A stretch of 64,000 bases of DNA, taken from positions 62,001 to 126,000 of the forward strand of contig NZ_QXQP01000001.1 of assembly GCF_003660265.1 (NCBI RefSeq), read 5' to 3'. Of the stretch, positions 17,692-26,686 are shown piece after piece (position 1 is the stretch's first letter; every line of letters begins with the position of its first letter). A program made the translations under genes and the position numbers. A model generated the notes under the pieces. That model saw only the letters and a list, made by a program, of their open reading frames with translations, was not told the DNA's origin and made no database searches. The DNA is from Helicobacter mehlei (GTDB lineage Bacteria; Campylobacterota; Campylobacteria; Campylobacterales; Helicobacteraceae).

Positions 17692-18831
17692 TTAAGAGAC
17701 AGGCATTGCATCTAGACTCCGCAAACGCGCTACCATGTCATCTACCTCGCGTGTGTTATAATGTGCTTTGAGATGTTCTAACACCTCATTAATAAGGGAC
17801 AGTCCATCTTGGCTGACCGCCTTTTCTAGCTCAATATTGACTTGCTTGTTGGTCACCACGCTCCGATAAACATTCATTTTCAAAATGATCCACTCGATGT
17901 GGCGCATCACATTTAAAAGCCCCATTTCCAATTCCTGATTATTGCTTAGGCTCTTGTGGCTATCGGTTACAAATGTCTGTAAAATCTTTAAAAACTCATC
18001 AAAGTGGGTGTTAATCCCCGTGCTCAGTTGGGCAATTTCTGTAAATTCCTGCCCTAACTTGTCAATCCCTCCTTTAAACTCGCCAAAACTGCTTTTAATG
18101 CTCCCCACCTCCTTAGCCACCCTCTCAGCTAATTTTCTAATCTCATCAGCCACCACCGCAAACCCACGCCCATGTTCCCCGCTACGCGCAGCCTCAATGG
18201 CAGCATTTAAGGAAAGCAAATTGGTCTGATCGGCGATGTCGCTAATCACATTAGTAACTTGCATCACAAAATCCATGCCACTTTCCAACTCACCCATCAC
18301 AACATTAATGTTGGTGCAATTTTCATTGAAGTGGAGCAAATCGGTATGGATTTTTTGGATCGCATCTTGGTTTTTTAGCGAGTTTTTTTCAATATTTTGT
18401 GCCAACTCCTTATTCTCTATACACTGATCGATGCGTGTGCTAAGCTTGGTCAAAACATCTCTAATGCCCTTAGCACCACCATCCATATCGGCTAATTGCA
18501 ACACAATGGCATTGTTATTAGAGGCAATGATTCCCTCTACATGGGACTCGGCATGCTCGGCATATTGTTTGAAAACCCCACGATAACCCCCATAAAACAT
18601 ATTGCGGTAATCCTTGCCATCTTTGGCTGCCTGCACACAAGCATTCATCTCTCTAAAAACCGATTCCACTTGATCTAAAAAATCATTCAAGCCATGCATG
18701 ATGTTTTTGTATTTGCAATTCTCATCAATATCGATAATGCGCACTTCCAAATACCCATCTTTAATGGCATTAACAAATTCCTCGATCTTGCTTAATGCTG
18801 CATCTTGTTTTTTATCAAACAACCCTAACAT
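17692..18831 (-). CDS. Soluble methyl-accepting chemotaxis protein (energy-taxis partner)
   Basis: This 379-residue chemoreceptor has no transmembrane segment, so it is cytoplasmic. Residues ~10-105 look like tandem HAMP-type modules ([10 protein letters not shown], then a second repeat with KDGKDYRN). The conserved signalling hairpin tip is at about 197-235: [20 protein letters not shown] and [16 protein letters not shown]. After it, [15 protein letters not shown] slightly recalls a CZB zinc domain, but the later CxLG part is missing. It lies nine bases downstream of a PAS protein gene, the split-receptor arrangement known from CetA/CetB in Campylobacter (which has a membrane MCP). Confidence 0.88.
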   Translation of the reverse strand: MLGLFDKKQDAALSKIEEFVNAIKDGYLEVRIIDIDENCKYKNIMHGLNDFLDQVESVFREMNACVQAAKDGKDYRNMFYGGYRGVFKQYAEHAESHVEGIIASNNNAIVLQLADMDGGAKGIRDVLTKLSTRIDQCIENKELAQNIEKNSLKNQDAIQKIHTDLLHFNENCTNINVVMGELESGMDFVMQVTNVISDIADQTNLLSLNAAIEAARSGEHGRGFAVVADEIRKLAERVAKEVGSIKSSFGEFKGGIDKLGQEFTEIAQLSTGINTHFDEFLKILQTFVTDSHKSLSNNQELEMGLLNVMRHIEWIILKMNVYRSVVTNKQVNIELEKAVSQDGLSLINEVLEHLKAHYNTREVDDMVARLRSLDAMPVS

Positions 18832-18840
18832 GTGCGTCCT

Positions 18841-19329
18841 CTATAATCGTTGTAGTTTATTGACCCATTCTTCGTAGCCACAGCCTTGTTTGTCTAGTAG
18901 CTCTTGCAAACGCGTGCCACTTGTCTGCATGCCATGCCTTTTTTCCATCTCGAGCAAATCCGCATAAATGGGCGTGATAATATCCAAGGCTTTTCTGTTG
19001 GGCGCGCGCCGCACAGAGTAATAACCAATGGGTTTGCCATCACCATCAATAGAGGCGGTTACATTGGCAAAGACCCAGTAAAAATTCCCATCAAAGGTTT
19101 TGTTTTTGATGTAGGCAAAAATCTCTCTTTTGTCCATGATCGCCTCCCAAAGCATTCTAAAAATGACCTTGGGCATTTCTGGATGCCTCACAATATTGTG
19201 TGGCTTGTGCAAAATCTTTTTTTCGCTACAATGAACAATGTCCAAAAAAGGCTTATTGGCATAGGTAATAGCACCTTTTAAGTTGGTCTTGGTAACCAAA
19301 AAATGATCCGGCTTAACAAACTTTTCCAT
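18841..19329 (-). CDS. PAS-domain redox sensor (CetB/Aer-PAS type)
   Basis: This 162-residue single PAS domain protein contains NIVRHPEMPKVIFRMLWEAI at about residues 45-64. The N-x-VRHPxMPxxxFxxxW pattern is the FAD-binding signature of Aer and of Campylobacter CetB. DGNFYWVFANVT and GKPIGYYSVRR follow as the last PAS strands. It has no membrane segment or output domain, so it must act through a partner; the soluble MCP gene nine bases downstream is the obvious one. I infer sensing of redox or electron-transport state. ATG 19329 is chosen. Confidence 0.85.
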   Translation of the reverse strand: MEKFVKPDHFLVTKTNLKGAITYANKPFLDIVHCSEKKILHKPHNIVRHPEMPKVIFRMLWEAIMDKREIFAYIKNKTFDGNFYWVFANVTASIDGDGKPIGYYSVRRAPNRKALDIITPIYADLLEMEKRHGMQTSGTRLQELLDKQGCGYEEWVNKLQRL

Positions 19330-19385
19330 AACTGCGTCCTATTTAAAGAAGTGTAGATTCTGGTGCAATCCACATTTTATAATCC

Positions 19386-20585
19386 TCAAACAATCGCCTC
19401 TAATTGTAACAAAACATGCTTACCTATAGGTAAAGCCGCTGTAGCTGCTGGGCTAGGCGCATTGCATACATTGACCGTGCGTTGCGTGTTGTAAAACAAA
19501 AAATCCTCAATAAGTTCTCCACTCCCACTCACCGCTTGGGCACGCACACCAGAGGGGTGGTGTTCTAGGTCCTCAAGCCTTAAAGAAGGGCAGTATTTTT
19601 GCACCAAAGAGAGATAACTTTTCTTGCAACAAGAGTGTTTAAACTCGCATAAGCCAACTCTAAAGTGCTTCTTGATCACGTGCCGCACACCCTTGTGCCC
19701 TAACATTTCCTTACAATCCCGCCAACTCACATCAAGTTTAGAATACCCCTCTCGCTTGAGTGCCAAGATGGCATTAGGCCCCACGGTGATACCCCCACCA
19801 ACCATGGGGGTCAAATGCACGCCCAAAAAGGGCATATCCGGATCGGGAATGGGGTAGATCAAATGCTTGACAAGATTATTACGATCGTGAGTGAGTTTGA
19901 AATATTCCCCCCTAAAGGGGCAGATTGTAAAATCCGGTTTTAAGCCTAGCATTTTCACCATGCGATCGGCATGCAAGCCCGCACAGGTGATCAAATAATT
20001 GCACTCAAACACCCCGCGCGTGGTGGTGATTTTCACCCCCCTAGCATGCTCGCTCAAACCCACTACTCCAGCATTGTAAAAGACCTCTCCACCTTGTTGC
20101 GCAAACAAAGTCCGCATGGTCTGCACAATAGCCGGGTAACTCACAACCGCACTGGTGGGGAAGAAAATCCCCCCCAAGCCGGTGATATTGGGTTCTTTCT
20201 CTCTGAGCTCCTGAGCATCCAAACGTACCCGTTCCAAGCCATTTTCTTTAGTGCGCTCCCAAAGCTCCTCCATGCGTTGCATTTCTAGTTCATCGCTGGC
20301 TACTAGTAGCTTCCCACATTCCTCATAGATAATCCCATGATCCTCACAAAAGGCCTTAGTCGCTTTGTTGCCCTCATAGCAAAACTGCGCTTTGAGCGTG
20401 CCGGGGGTGTAATAGACTCCTGCATGGATCACCCCGCTATTGCGCCCGGTTTGGTGCAACGCACTGGCATTCTCTTTTTCTAAAAGGGCGACTTTGGAGT
20501 TAGGGTATTGTTCCAGCAACTGCATCGCCACCGAATGCCCTAAAATGCCCCCTCCGATGATGATGAAATCATAGATAACAGCCAT
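19386..20585 (-). CDS. lhgO: L-2-hydroxyglutarate oxidase/dehydrogenase
   Basis: This 399-residue FAD-dependent oxidoreductase opens with the dinucleotide-binding motif IIGGGILGHSVA and has the LhgO hallmarks TGRNSGVIHAGVYY (residues ~46-59), the substrate-binding region PFRGEYFKL and the C-terminal PSPAATAALPIGKHV. The enzyme oxidises L-2-hydroxyglutarate to 2-oxoglutarate, passing electrons to membrane quinone (family knowledge). It starts one base after csiD, whose product makes its substrate. It is the last gene of the gabT-gabD-csiD-lhgO cluster. Confidence 0.93.
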   Translation of the reverse strand: MAVIYDFIIIGGGILGHSVAMQLLEQYPNSKVALLEKENASALHQTGRNSGVIHAGVYYTPGTLKAQFCYEGNKATKAFCEDHGIIYEECGKLLVASDELEMQRMEELWERTKENGLERVRLDAQELREKEPNITGLGGIFFPTSAVVSYPAIVQTMRTLFAQQGGEVFYNAGVVGLSEHARGVKITTTRGVFECNYLITCAGLHADRMVKMLGLKPDFTICPFRGEYFKLTHDRNNLVKHLIYPIPDPDMPFLGVHLTPMVGGGITVGPNAILALKREGYSKLDVSWRDCKEMLGHKGVRHVIKKHFRVGLCEFKHSCCKKSYLSLVQKYCPSLRLEDLEHHPSGVRAQAVSGSGELIEDFLFYNTQRTVNVCNAPSPAATAALPIGKHVLLQLEAIV

Positions 20586-20586
20586 G

Positions 20587-21546
20587 CTAAAAATTTTTGA
20601 AATTTTTATAACGGCTAAAGGGGTTGGTGCTGAAAGAAAAATAACCCCTTTGGCGCATCAATTCCCGGCGTAAGCCCGCATGGGGTTTGAATTTATCCCG
20701 CCCATGCAACCAAAAAAGATTGTTGATCAGCAAAAACTGCCCCACGGGCACGGGGAAAGAAAGCTTATGTTTGGAACTCTCTAAAGAATCGCCCAAATCT
20801 GCCAAATAGACTCCCTCTTCATAGTCTTTGGGCTGGGCAAATTGATCGATGTAAAGCATGACCGGCTTGGCATGGCTGTCGGCCTCAAAGACGGGGTGGT
20901 AGACATCTTGGGTAACATTCTTGCTCGGTGGGGCCGCCCAACGCATGACCCTTTTGGCCATGTGATGGTTGTAAAACTTACCTAGATCCTCCCAATCATC
21001 TAGGTGCAAGAGTTGCGAGTCCCCACCCTCCATGTTTTGCTCATCGATCTTATACATCAACACATAGTCGGTAACCTCATTGACATAAGTCCCGTCATTG
21101 TGCAATTCTAGGGGTTTGTCAGGTTTCCTTAGGTAGCTGTCCGAATTGTCCGTATTGAGCACCGCCCAGCGGGCATAATATTGCCCGGTCATCTGATCGA
21201 AGTTGGATCGTCCGATCAAATGCACAAAAGCCGTGGCGATTTTCACCATCTCATCGCCCTGCTCAGCACGATTAATCCCCTCTGGATTGACCAACAACGC
21301 CCCCGCATCCCGATCGCCTAAAGCGCGTTCCAAAAAAGGTTTGAGCTGGTGATCGCAGATTCGATCTAAAATCTGAGCCACCCGGAAGCGCAAGAAAGAT
21401 TTGTATTCCAAAGCCTGCACCGGGTAAATTTCAATTTCTTTCAAAAATTGCGCAATGCCCTCTTTGCTGATCGTAACCTGCAAGAGTCTATCAGAATAAG
21501 GAGTGGGTTTTACGCATAAATTTTGAGATTGGATATGATAAGCCAT
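20587..21546 (-). CDS. csiD: Glutarate 2-hydroxylase (CsiD/GlaH), Fe(II)/2-oxoglutarate dioxygenase
   Basis: This enzyme converts glutarate plus 2-oxoglutarate and oxygen into L-2-hydroxyglutarate, succinate and carbon dioxide. The 319-residue protein (E. coli about 325) has the iron ligands H149 and D151 in LHNDGTYV and H281 in WLHGRD, with R300 in MRQRG for 2-oxoglutarate; the spacing of all four matches E. coli H160/D162/H292/R311. ATG 21546 has AAGGAG six bases upstream. A separate promoter probably lies at 21612-21607 in the 193-base gap after gabD. The gene is not part of the H. pylori gene set as I recall it. Confidence 0.93.
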   Translation of the reverse strand: MAYHIQSQNLCVKPTPYSDRLLQVTISKEGIAQFLKEIEIYPVQALEYKSFLRFRVAQILDRICDHQLKPFLERALGDRDAGALLVNPEGINRAEQGDEMVKIATAFVHLIGRSNFDQMTGQYYARWAVLNTDNSDSYLRKPDKPLELHNDGTYVNEVTDYVLMYKIDEQNMEGGDSQLLHLDDWEDLGKFYNHHMAKRVMRWAAPPSKNVTQDVYHPVFEADSHAKPVMLYIDQFAQPKDYEEGVYLADLGDSLESSKHKLSFPVPVGQFLLINNLFWLHGRDKFKPHAGLRRELMRQRGYFSFSTNPFSRYKNFKNF

Positions 21547-21606
21547 TTGTTCTCCTTTTCATAAAATCAAAGTCAAAATGCCATGACACTCCATATATGC
21601 GCTGGT

Positions 21607-21612
21607 ATTCTA
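21607..21612 (-). promoter_or_regulatory. Probable internal promoter -10 for csiD-lhgO
   Basis: TGTGGTAGAAT on the minus strand gives an extended -10 (TAGAAT), about 60 bases before the csiD start. Confidence 0.5.
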
Positions 21613-21643
21613 CCACAAATGTAGCTGGTTGCTTGTTTGGTGA

Positions 21644-21666
21644 AATCCCGTGCATGGCATGGGATT
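21644..21666. repeat. Inverted repeat between gabD and csiD
   Basis: AATCCC and GGGATT lie 11 bases apart, upstream of the predicted csiD -10. It could be an operator or a weak hairpin after gabD; there is no U-run. The rest of the 21547-21739 gap shows no gene. Confidence 0.35.
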
Positions 21667-21739
21667 AAAATTGGGAACAAACTTAACACCAAAACCCCAC
21701 TATGCCCGATAGCCTTTGACAAGAACCTAGCCTCTGGCG

Positions 21740-23173
21740 CTACTTTTCCTCTAAATCCACGCACATGTATTTGAGCTCCAAATAATCCTCCATGCCATAT
21801 TTAGAGCCCTCTCTGCCCAATCCGCTCTGCTTGACCCCGCCAAAGGGTGCGGTTTCTGTCGAGATGATCCCCGTATTCACGCCCACAATCCCATATTCTA
21901 AAGCCTCGCTCACGCGGAAAATGCGCGCAGGGCTTTGGGTATAAAAATACGCCGCTAGCCCGTATTCTGTGGCATTGGCTTTGGCAATCACCTCTTCTTC
22001 ATCCTCAAAGCTAAACAAGGGGGCTAAAGGCCCAAAGGTTTCTTCTTTAGCAACCAACATCTCTTGATTGACATGGGTTAAAATCGTGGGTTCAAAAAAG
22101 CTCCCCCCTAAAGTGCTGGGCTTGCCCCCGCTTAAAATTTTTGCGCCCTTAGAGGTGGCATCGGCGATGTGTTCTTGCACCTTGTCCAATGCCTTGAGAT
22201 CGATTAAAGGCCCTTGCGTGGTGCTCTCTTGCAAACCATCGCCCAATTTCAAGCCCTCAACTTTTGTTTTCAGCATCTGGCTGACTGGGTCATAAATGCT
22301 CTTTTGCACATAAATGCGGTTAGCGCACACGCAAGTTTGCCCGCTGTTACGGAATTTAGAAGCCAAAATCCCCTCCACAGCCTTTTCTAAGTTGGCATCC
22401 TCAAAGACAATGAAGGGCGCATTGCCCCCTAGCTCTAGGGATAATTTTTTGATACTAGGTGCACTTTGTGCCATTAAAAGCCGCCCCACTTGTGTAGAAC
22501 CTGTAAAGCTGATCTTGCGCACCAAATCGCTCCCACACAGCACCCTAGAAATCATGCTAGCCCCTCCACTCACCACGCTTAATACCCCGCTAGGCACGCC
22601 CGCTTGCATTGCTAAAACCATGAGTGCATACGCGCTTAGGGGCGTTTGGGTAGCGGGTTTGACAATCATCGAGCACCCACAGGCTAGGGCGGGTGCGGCC
22701 TTGCGCGCGATCATCGCACAAGGGAAGTTCCAAGGCGTGATCGCCCCACACACCCCAATAGGTTGTTTGAGCACCAAGATTTTTTGATTTTTTGCTACAC
22801 TGGGCAGAATATCCCCATCAATGCGCCGGCATTCCTCAGCAAACCAGCGCAAGAAATTTGCCCCATAGACAACCTCGCCCCGCGCCTCTTTTAGGGGCTT
22901 GCCCATCTCTTGAGTTAAAATACGCGCCAAATCCTCTTGGTGCTCCAACACCAAAGCATACCACTTGAGTAGAATGTTGGCACGCTCTAGGGCTAACTTG
23001 CCCGCCCATAGTTTTTGGGCTTTATGCGCTTGCTCAATGAGTCCTTCTAGCTCCTCTTGGCCAATATCCTTCACAAAGGCTAGGGTTTTGCCCGTAGCCG
23101 GGTTAGTGACCGGAATAAAGCCCTCTTTTTCCTGCTGGCTCACAAAGGGGTGATCTAGGAGTTTGAAATTCAT
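21740..23173 (-). CDS. gabD: Succinate/glutarate semialdehyde dehydrogenase
   Basis: This 477-residue aldehyde dehydrogenase superfamily member has the catalytic cysteine in NSGQTCVCANR (residues ~277-287), the general-base glutamate in LELGGNAPF (~251) and the nucleotide-binding FTGSTQVGR. TPWNFPCAMIARKAAPALACG is the usual GabD-type core. It oxidises succinate semialdehyde to succinate or, in the lysine route, glutarate semialdehyde to glutarate. The ATG at 23173 overlaps the gabT stop by ATGA, so the two are coupled. Context with csiD and lhgO favours a role on the C5 substrate. Confidence 0.92.
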   Translation of the reverse strand: MNFKLLDHPFVSQQEKEGFIPVTNPATGKTLAFVKDIGQEELEGLIEQAHKAQKLWAGKLALERANILLKWYALVLEHQEDLARILTQEMGKPLKEARGEVVYGANFLRWFAEECRRIDGDILPSVAKNQKILVLKQPIGVCGAITPWNFPCAMIARKAAPALACGCSMIVKPATQTPLSAYALMVLAMQAGVPSGVLSVVSGGASMISRVLCGSDLVRKISFTGSTQVGRLLMAQSAPSIKKLSLELGGNAPFIVFEDANLEKAVEGILASKFRNSGQTCVCANRIYVQKSIYDPVSQMLKTKVEGLKLGDGLQESTTQGPLIDLKALDKVQEHIADATSKGAKILSGGKPSTLGGSFFEPTILTHVNQEMLVAKEETFGPLAPLFSFEDEEEVIAKANATEYGLAAYFYTQSPARIFRVSEALEYGIVGVNTGIISTETAPFGGVKQSGLGREGSKYGMEDYLELKYMCVDLEEK

Positions 23174-24432
23174 CTTACAGCCTTTTTAATGGAGTGTTCT
23201 AAAATCTCAAGGGCGCGATCAAATTGCTCTTGAGGGATGGTGAGCGGGTAGAGAAAGCGAATCACATTCCCATAACCCCCACAGGTCAAGAGTAAGAGCC
23301 CTTGATCCATCGCCTCTTTTTGCACCCCCTTAGCCAAATCTGGGCTAGGCTTGCCCTCTTTAAAAAACTCCATAGCCACCATGGAGCCTAGCCCCCTAAC
23401 CTCAGCAATCTCCTTAATCTCTTGTTGGAGGGTTTGGAGCTTCTGGGTGAGTTGCACGCCTAGGTTTTGGGCTCTTTCATTTAGCCTTTCCTCTTTGATG
23501 ATCTCTAGCACCTCGAGGGCGGCAACTGTGGCTAATGGGCTACCCGCATAAGTCCCCCCTAGTCCCCCCGGACTAGGTGCGTCCATGATCTCTGCTTTAC
23601 CCACAATCCCCGAAAGGGGCAAGCCCCCGCCCAAACTCTTAGCCATGCAAATCAGATCGGGGCTGACATTAAAATGCTCCATTGCAAACATCTTACCTGT
23701 GCGTGCAAAACCAGTCTGCACCTCATCGGCGATCAGAACAATCCCATGCGTGTTGCAAAACTCCCTAAGCTCCGCCACAAACTCCACAGGTGCGGGGTTA
23801 AACCCCCCCTCGCCTTGCACGGGTTCAAAGATGATGGCCGCCACATCTAGCGGGGAAATTGAGCTTTTGCAAATGTGCTCCAAGCTTTTAATACTATCGC
23901 CTACACTCACCCCGTGCAAGGCATTGGGGTAATAGGCGTGATAAACCCCCGGGTTACCCACACCCAGCTCGGCTTTATAGGGCACGACCTTACCAGTCAT
24001 GCTCACCGCCATCGAAGTACGCCCATGGAAAGACCCCCCAAAGGCAATCACGCCATAGCGTTTGGTGTGGGCTTTGGCAATTTTGATCGCATTCTCGGTA
24101 GCCTCCCCTCCTGTGGTGAAAAAGCATGTCTTTTTGGTCCCCTCAATGGGCGCTAAGGCATTGATCTTTTCGGCTAATTCAATATAACTCTCATAGGGAC
24201 TGACTTGGTAGGCGGTGTGTGTGAATTGATCCAGTTGTTTTTTGACCGCCTCAATCACGCGCGGGTGTCTGTGCCCCACATTCAAGACCGCAATCCCACC
24301 CGCAAAATCAATAAATTCACGCCCATCGCTACTTTTCAGCGTGGCATTATATGCCTCCTGCACGAACCAATCACACACAATCCCAATCCCCTTGGGCGTT
24401 GCGCTTAATCTACGGCCTAACAAATCTCCCAT
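23170..24432 (-). CDS. gabT: 4-aminobutyrate / 5-aminovalerate aminotransferase
   Basis: This PLP-dependent class III aminotransferase has 420 residues. Visible motifs are FTTGGEATENAIKIAKAHT, SFHGRTSMAVSMTGK, the aspartate of LIADEVQTGFARTG and the PLP lysine in CMAKSLGGGLPLSG near residue 270. It moves the amino group of GABA or 5-aminovalerate to 2-oxoglutarate. It is the first gene of the cluster and has a minus-strand -10 TATACAAT at 24472-24465. No GABA permease or lysine decarboxylase is encoded next to it. Confidence 0.93.
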   Translation of the reverse strand: MGDLLGRRLSATPKGIGIVCDWFVQEAYNATLKSSDGREFIDFAGGIAVLNVGHRHPRVIEAVKKQLDQFTHTAYQVSPYESYIELAEKINALAPIEGTKKTCFFTTGGEATENAIKIAKAHTKRYGVIAFGGSFHGRTSMAVSMTGKVVPYKAELGVGNPGVYHAYYPNALHGVSVGDSIKSLEHICKSSISPLDVAAIIFEPVQGEGGFNPAPVEFVAELREFCNTHGIVLIADEVQTGFARTGKMFAMEHFNVSPDLICMAKSLGGGLPLSGIVGKAEIMDAPSPGGLGGTYAGSPLATVAALEVLEIIKEERLNERAQNLGVQLTQKLQTLQQEIKEIAEVRGLGSMVAMEFFKEGKPSPDLAKGVQKEAMDQGLLLLTCGGYGNVIRFLYPLTIPQEQFDRALEILEHSIKKAVR

Positions 24433-24464
24433 GATCGATCCTCAAATACTTAATTTAACGGGGG

Positions 24465-24472
24465 ATTGTATA
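24465..24472 (-). promoter_or_regulatory. Probable gabT operon promoter -10
   Basis: TGCTATACAAT on the minus strand, 33 bases before the gabT ATG at 24432, which has a GAGGAT ribosome site. Confidence 0.45.
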
Positions 24473-24513
24473 GCAACTAACTAAACAAATAACAAGTCCC
24501 CCCAAAAAACACC

Positions 24514-24534
24514 AGCCCTTAATGGGCTTTTCTT
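24514..24534. terminator. Terminator-like hairpin between divergent gabT and glycosyltransferase genes
   Basis: AGCCC, loop TTAAT, GGGCT, then TTTTCTT on the plus strand. No plus-strand gene ends here, so it is either a relic of a lost gene or an insulating or regulatory hairpin just ahead of the TATAAT at 24536. Confidence 0.4.
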
Positions 24535-24535
24535 G

Positions 24536-24541
24536 TATAAT
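24536..24541 (+). promoter_or_regulatory. -10 box of the glycosyltransferase-like gene at 24561
   Basis: TATAAT, 20 bases before the ATG; the leader would be only about 13 bases long with AAAAGGA inside it. Confidence 0.5.
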
Positions 24542-24560
24542 AACGCCTCAAAAAAGGAAC

Positions 24561-25712
24561 ATGATGCCCGATTCCCCGCGCACGCTTTTATTAGTGGCTG
24601 CCCACCCCTTAAATAGCCCGCGCCCTTATCGCCTCAGAAAACTCTTAAAACCCTACCACCAAATCAGCGTGATGGGCATTAGCAAAATACCCCTGCCCCC
24701 TCAAGAGGATTTAGAGATTTTCACTTACCCGCCCTACCCTAAGCGCAATTTTTTACAAGAATGCAAGCTTTATATTGATGTGTGGTTGCAAAACGATCAC
24801 GCCCTCATCTACACCCAAAACCGTGCCCAAATTGTGGAAGTGTTGCGCGAACATGCCTTTGATTTTATCTTTTGCTTTGATCTGGTGCTCTTGCCCATCG
24901 TGCTAGCTTACAAGAAAAATGCCAAGGTGATCTTAGATGCGCGCGAATACTACCCGGCACAAGATAGCAGTAATATCCGTTGGCGTTGGCTCTTTAAAGC
25001 TTTTTTCACCCGTTTAACCAACACCTACATGCCACAATGCGATCATATTTTGAGTGTGTCTAAAGGCGTACAGGGGCTCTATGAGAGTGAGCATGGGATT
25101 TCCAGTAGCGTATTTTATTCCTACCCCTTTTACCACAAACTTAAGGCCACACCCACCAAGCCCGATCAAATCCACTTGATCTACCATGGGGGTGCGAGCT
25201 ATAACCGCAGTTTTGAGGGGTTGCAAACCATGATGGAATATTTGAGCGATCATTTAGGCGATTGGCGCTTTTGGCTGACCTTGATGCTGGTTGCCCCCCC
25301 TGCACGCCTAGAGGAGCTCAGAGCCAAGCTCACACACACCCGCATCAAAATCATCCCCCCAGTGGAGTTTAAAAAGATCATTAGCTTTAGCAATGCCTTT
25401 GATATCGGGCTGTATTTTAGCCCGCCTATCAATCTTAATATCAAGCACGCCATGCCCAATAAGTTTTTTGAATATATCCAGAGCCGTTTGGCTCTGTGTG
25501 CTGTGCCCAATGTGGAAATGCAGGCCGTCATTGAAAAATACCAAATCGGGGTGGTGAGCCAAACCAGTAGCCCACAAGATTTAGCCCTCACACTGCACAA
25601 ATTACGCCATGAGGATATTGAGTTTTACAAGCACAACACCCAAAAAGCCGCCCAAGAACTCTGTGCCCAGCAAAACCAACTTGTGCTCTTAGAGTTGCTC
25701 CAAAAAATTTAA
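24561..25712 (+). CDS. Glycosyltransferase-like protein (GT4-type), paralogue A
   Basis: This 383-residue protein shows a two-domain Rossmann layout: N-terminal LLLVAAHPLNSPRPYRLRKL, a middle KVILDAREYYP, then LIYHGGASYNRSFEGL at the start of the second domain and MPNKFFEYIQSRLALCAVP near residue 310, which resembles the glycosyltransferase-B donor-site 'KxxEYxA.G' region. It is a paralogue of the gene at 28341 (shared PNKFFEYIQS and a C-terminal AA..LC.QQ.QL). A role in surface polysaccharide or glycoprotein synthesis is inferred; sugar unknown. ATG 24561 or 24564, after AAAAGGA. Confidence 0.72.
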   Translation: MMPDSPRTLLLVAAHPLNSPRPYRLRKLLKPYHQISVMGISKIPLPPQEDLEIFTYPPYPKRNFLQECKLYIDVWLQNDHALIYTQNRAQIVEVLREHAFDFIFCFDLVLLPIVLAYKKNAKVILDAREYYPAQDSSNIRWRWLFKAFFTRLTNTYMPQCDHILSVSKGVQGLYESEHGISSSVFYSYPFYHKLKATPTKPDQIHLIYHGGASYNRSFEGLQTMMEYLSDHLGDWRFWLTLMLVAPPARLEELRAKLTHTRIKIIPPVEFKKIISFSNAFDIGLYFSPPINLNIKHAMPNKFFEYIQSRLALCAVPNVEMQAVIEKYQIGVVSQTSSPQDLALTLHKLRHEDIEFYKHNTQKAAQELCAQQNQLVLLELLQKI

Positions 25713-25745
25713 AGAGGTGTGCTAACATAGGTCTTTGGAGTGCGC

Positions 25746-26639
25746 ATGGATATTAGATTGGGTCTGCTTTACATGGCTTTGAGTGCTTTTAGTCTAGGGG
25801 CAATGAACGCCCTGATCAAAATTGCCAGTGCCTATTATTCGCCCTTGGAGAATATTTTTTACCGCGCCTTTTTCACGCTCCTTTTTTTGGGATTCTTCTA
25901 TTTTATCAAGCCCTTTAGCTTCCGGGCTTACAAAAAGGGTGGCGGGGTTTTGCTATTTTGGCGCATGGTTGTGGGGGCTTTGGGCATGACCTTGATGTGC
26001 TACAATGTCTATACCATGCCCCTAGGCATGGCTAGTGCCTTTAACCAAAGTTCCCCCCTATATGCAATTTTAATCTCTTTTTTAATCTTTAAAGAACCGG
26101 TGAGCTTGCGCTTGATTGGAGCTGGTGTAATTGGCGTTTTGGGTGTGGTGTTTGTAGCTAACCCCCATACCAGCGGGCTAACTTGGGTGCAAGTTGCCTC
26201 TGGCGTGCTCAATGGGGTTTTAGTTGCCATCGCCTACACTAGCTTGTATCGCCTCAAGGAATATTATAACGGCGCATTTGTCGTTTTTATCTTTAGCTTG
26301 TGCTTGAGTTGCATTGGTTTTGTGGGGCTCTGGATTGACTTTCCTCCCTTTGCCACAGGTTATCACCCCATGCGCTTTAACGGAGCTTGGTGGCATTGGG
26401 ATCTTTGGGTGTTAATGGGGATGGGTTTAACCGGGACTTTTGGGCAATACTTTTTAACCAAAGCCTACATGATTGCTCCAGCCGGGGCGATTTCGCCCAT
26501 GATCTATAGCCGTTTGTTTTGGAGTGTGAGTTTTGGGATGTTGCTAGGTGATCCATGGCTGGGCTTTTGGGAGGGGCTTGGCATGGGATTGATTGTGCTT
26601 TCAGGCGTGCTCATCGCTTCTTATGCGCGCAAAAAGTGA
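25746..26639 (+). CDS. DMT-superfamily (EamA) transporter
   Basis: This inner-membrane transporter of 297 residues has about ten hydrophobic spans arranged as two EamA repeats, the first beginning LGLLYMALSAFSLGAMNALIK and ending VLGVVFVANPH, the second from GVLNGVLVAIAYT to VLSGVLIASYA. Such proteins export metabolites or drugs; the substrate is unknown. ATG 25746 has GGAG six bases upstream; GTG 25740 is an alternative. The same gene occurs near this neighbourhood in H. pylori as an uncharacterised membrane protein. Confidence 0.85.
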   Translation: MDIRLGLLYMALSAFSLGAMNALIKIASAYYSPLENIFYRAFFTLLFLGFFYFIKPFSFRAYKKGGGVLLFWRMVVGALGMTLMCYNVYTMPLGMASAFNQSSPLYAILISFLIFKEPVSLRLIGAGVIGVLGVVFVANPHTSGLTWVQVASGVLNGVLVAIAYTSLYRLKEYYNGAFVVFIFSLCLSCIGFVGLWIDFPPFATGYHPMRFNGAWWHWDLWVLMGMGLTGTFGQYFLTKAYMIAPAGAISPMIYSRLFWSVSFGMLLGDPWLGFWEGLGMGLIVLSGVLIASYARKK

Positions 26640-26656
26640 TATTAACATTCTTGGGA

Positions 26657-26662
26657 TATAAT
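26657..26662 (+). promoter_or_regulatory. -10 box of the CoA-binding protein gene
   Basis: TATAAT 25 bases upstream of ATG 26687, with AAAGGA as ribosome site. Confidence 0.5.
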
Positions 26663-26686
26663 GATTCTTTTTGCAAAGGATTAGAT

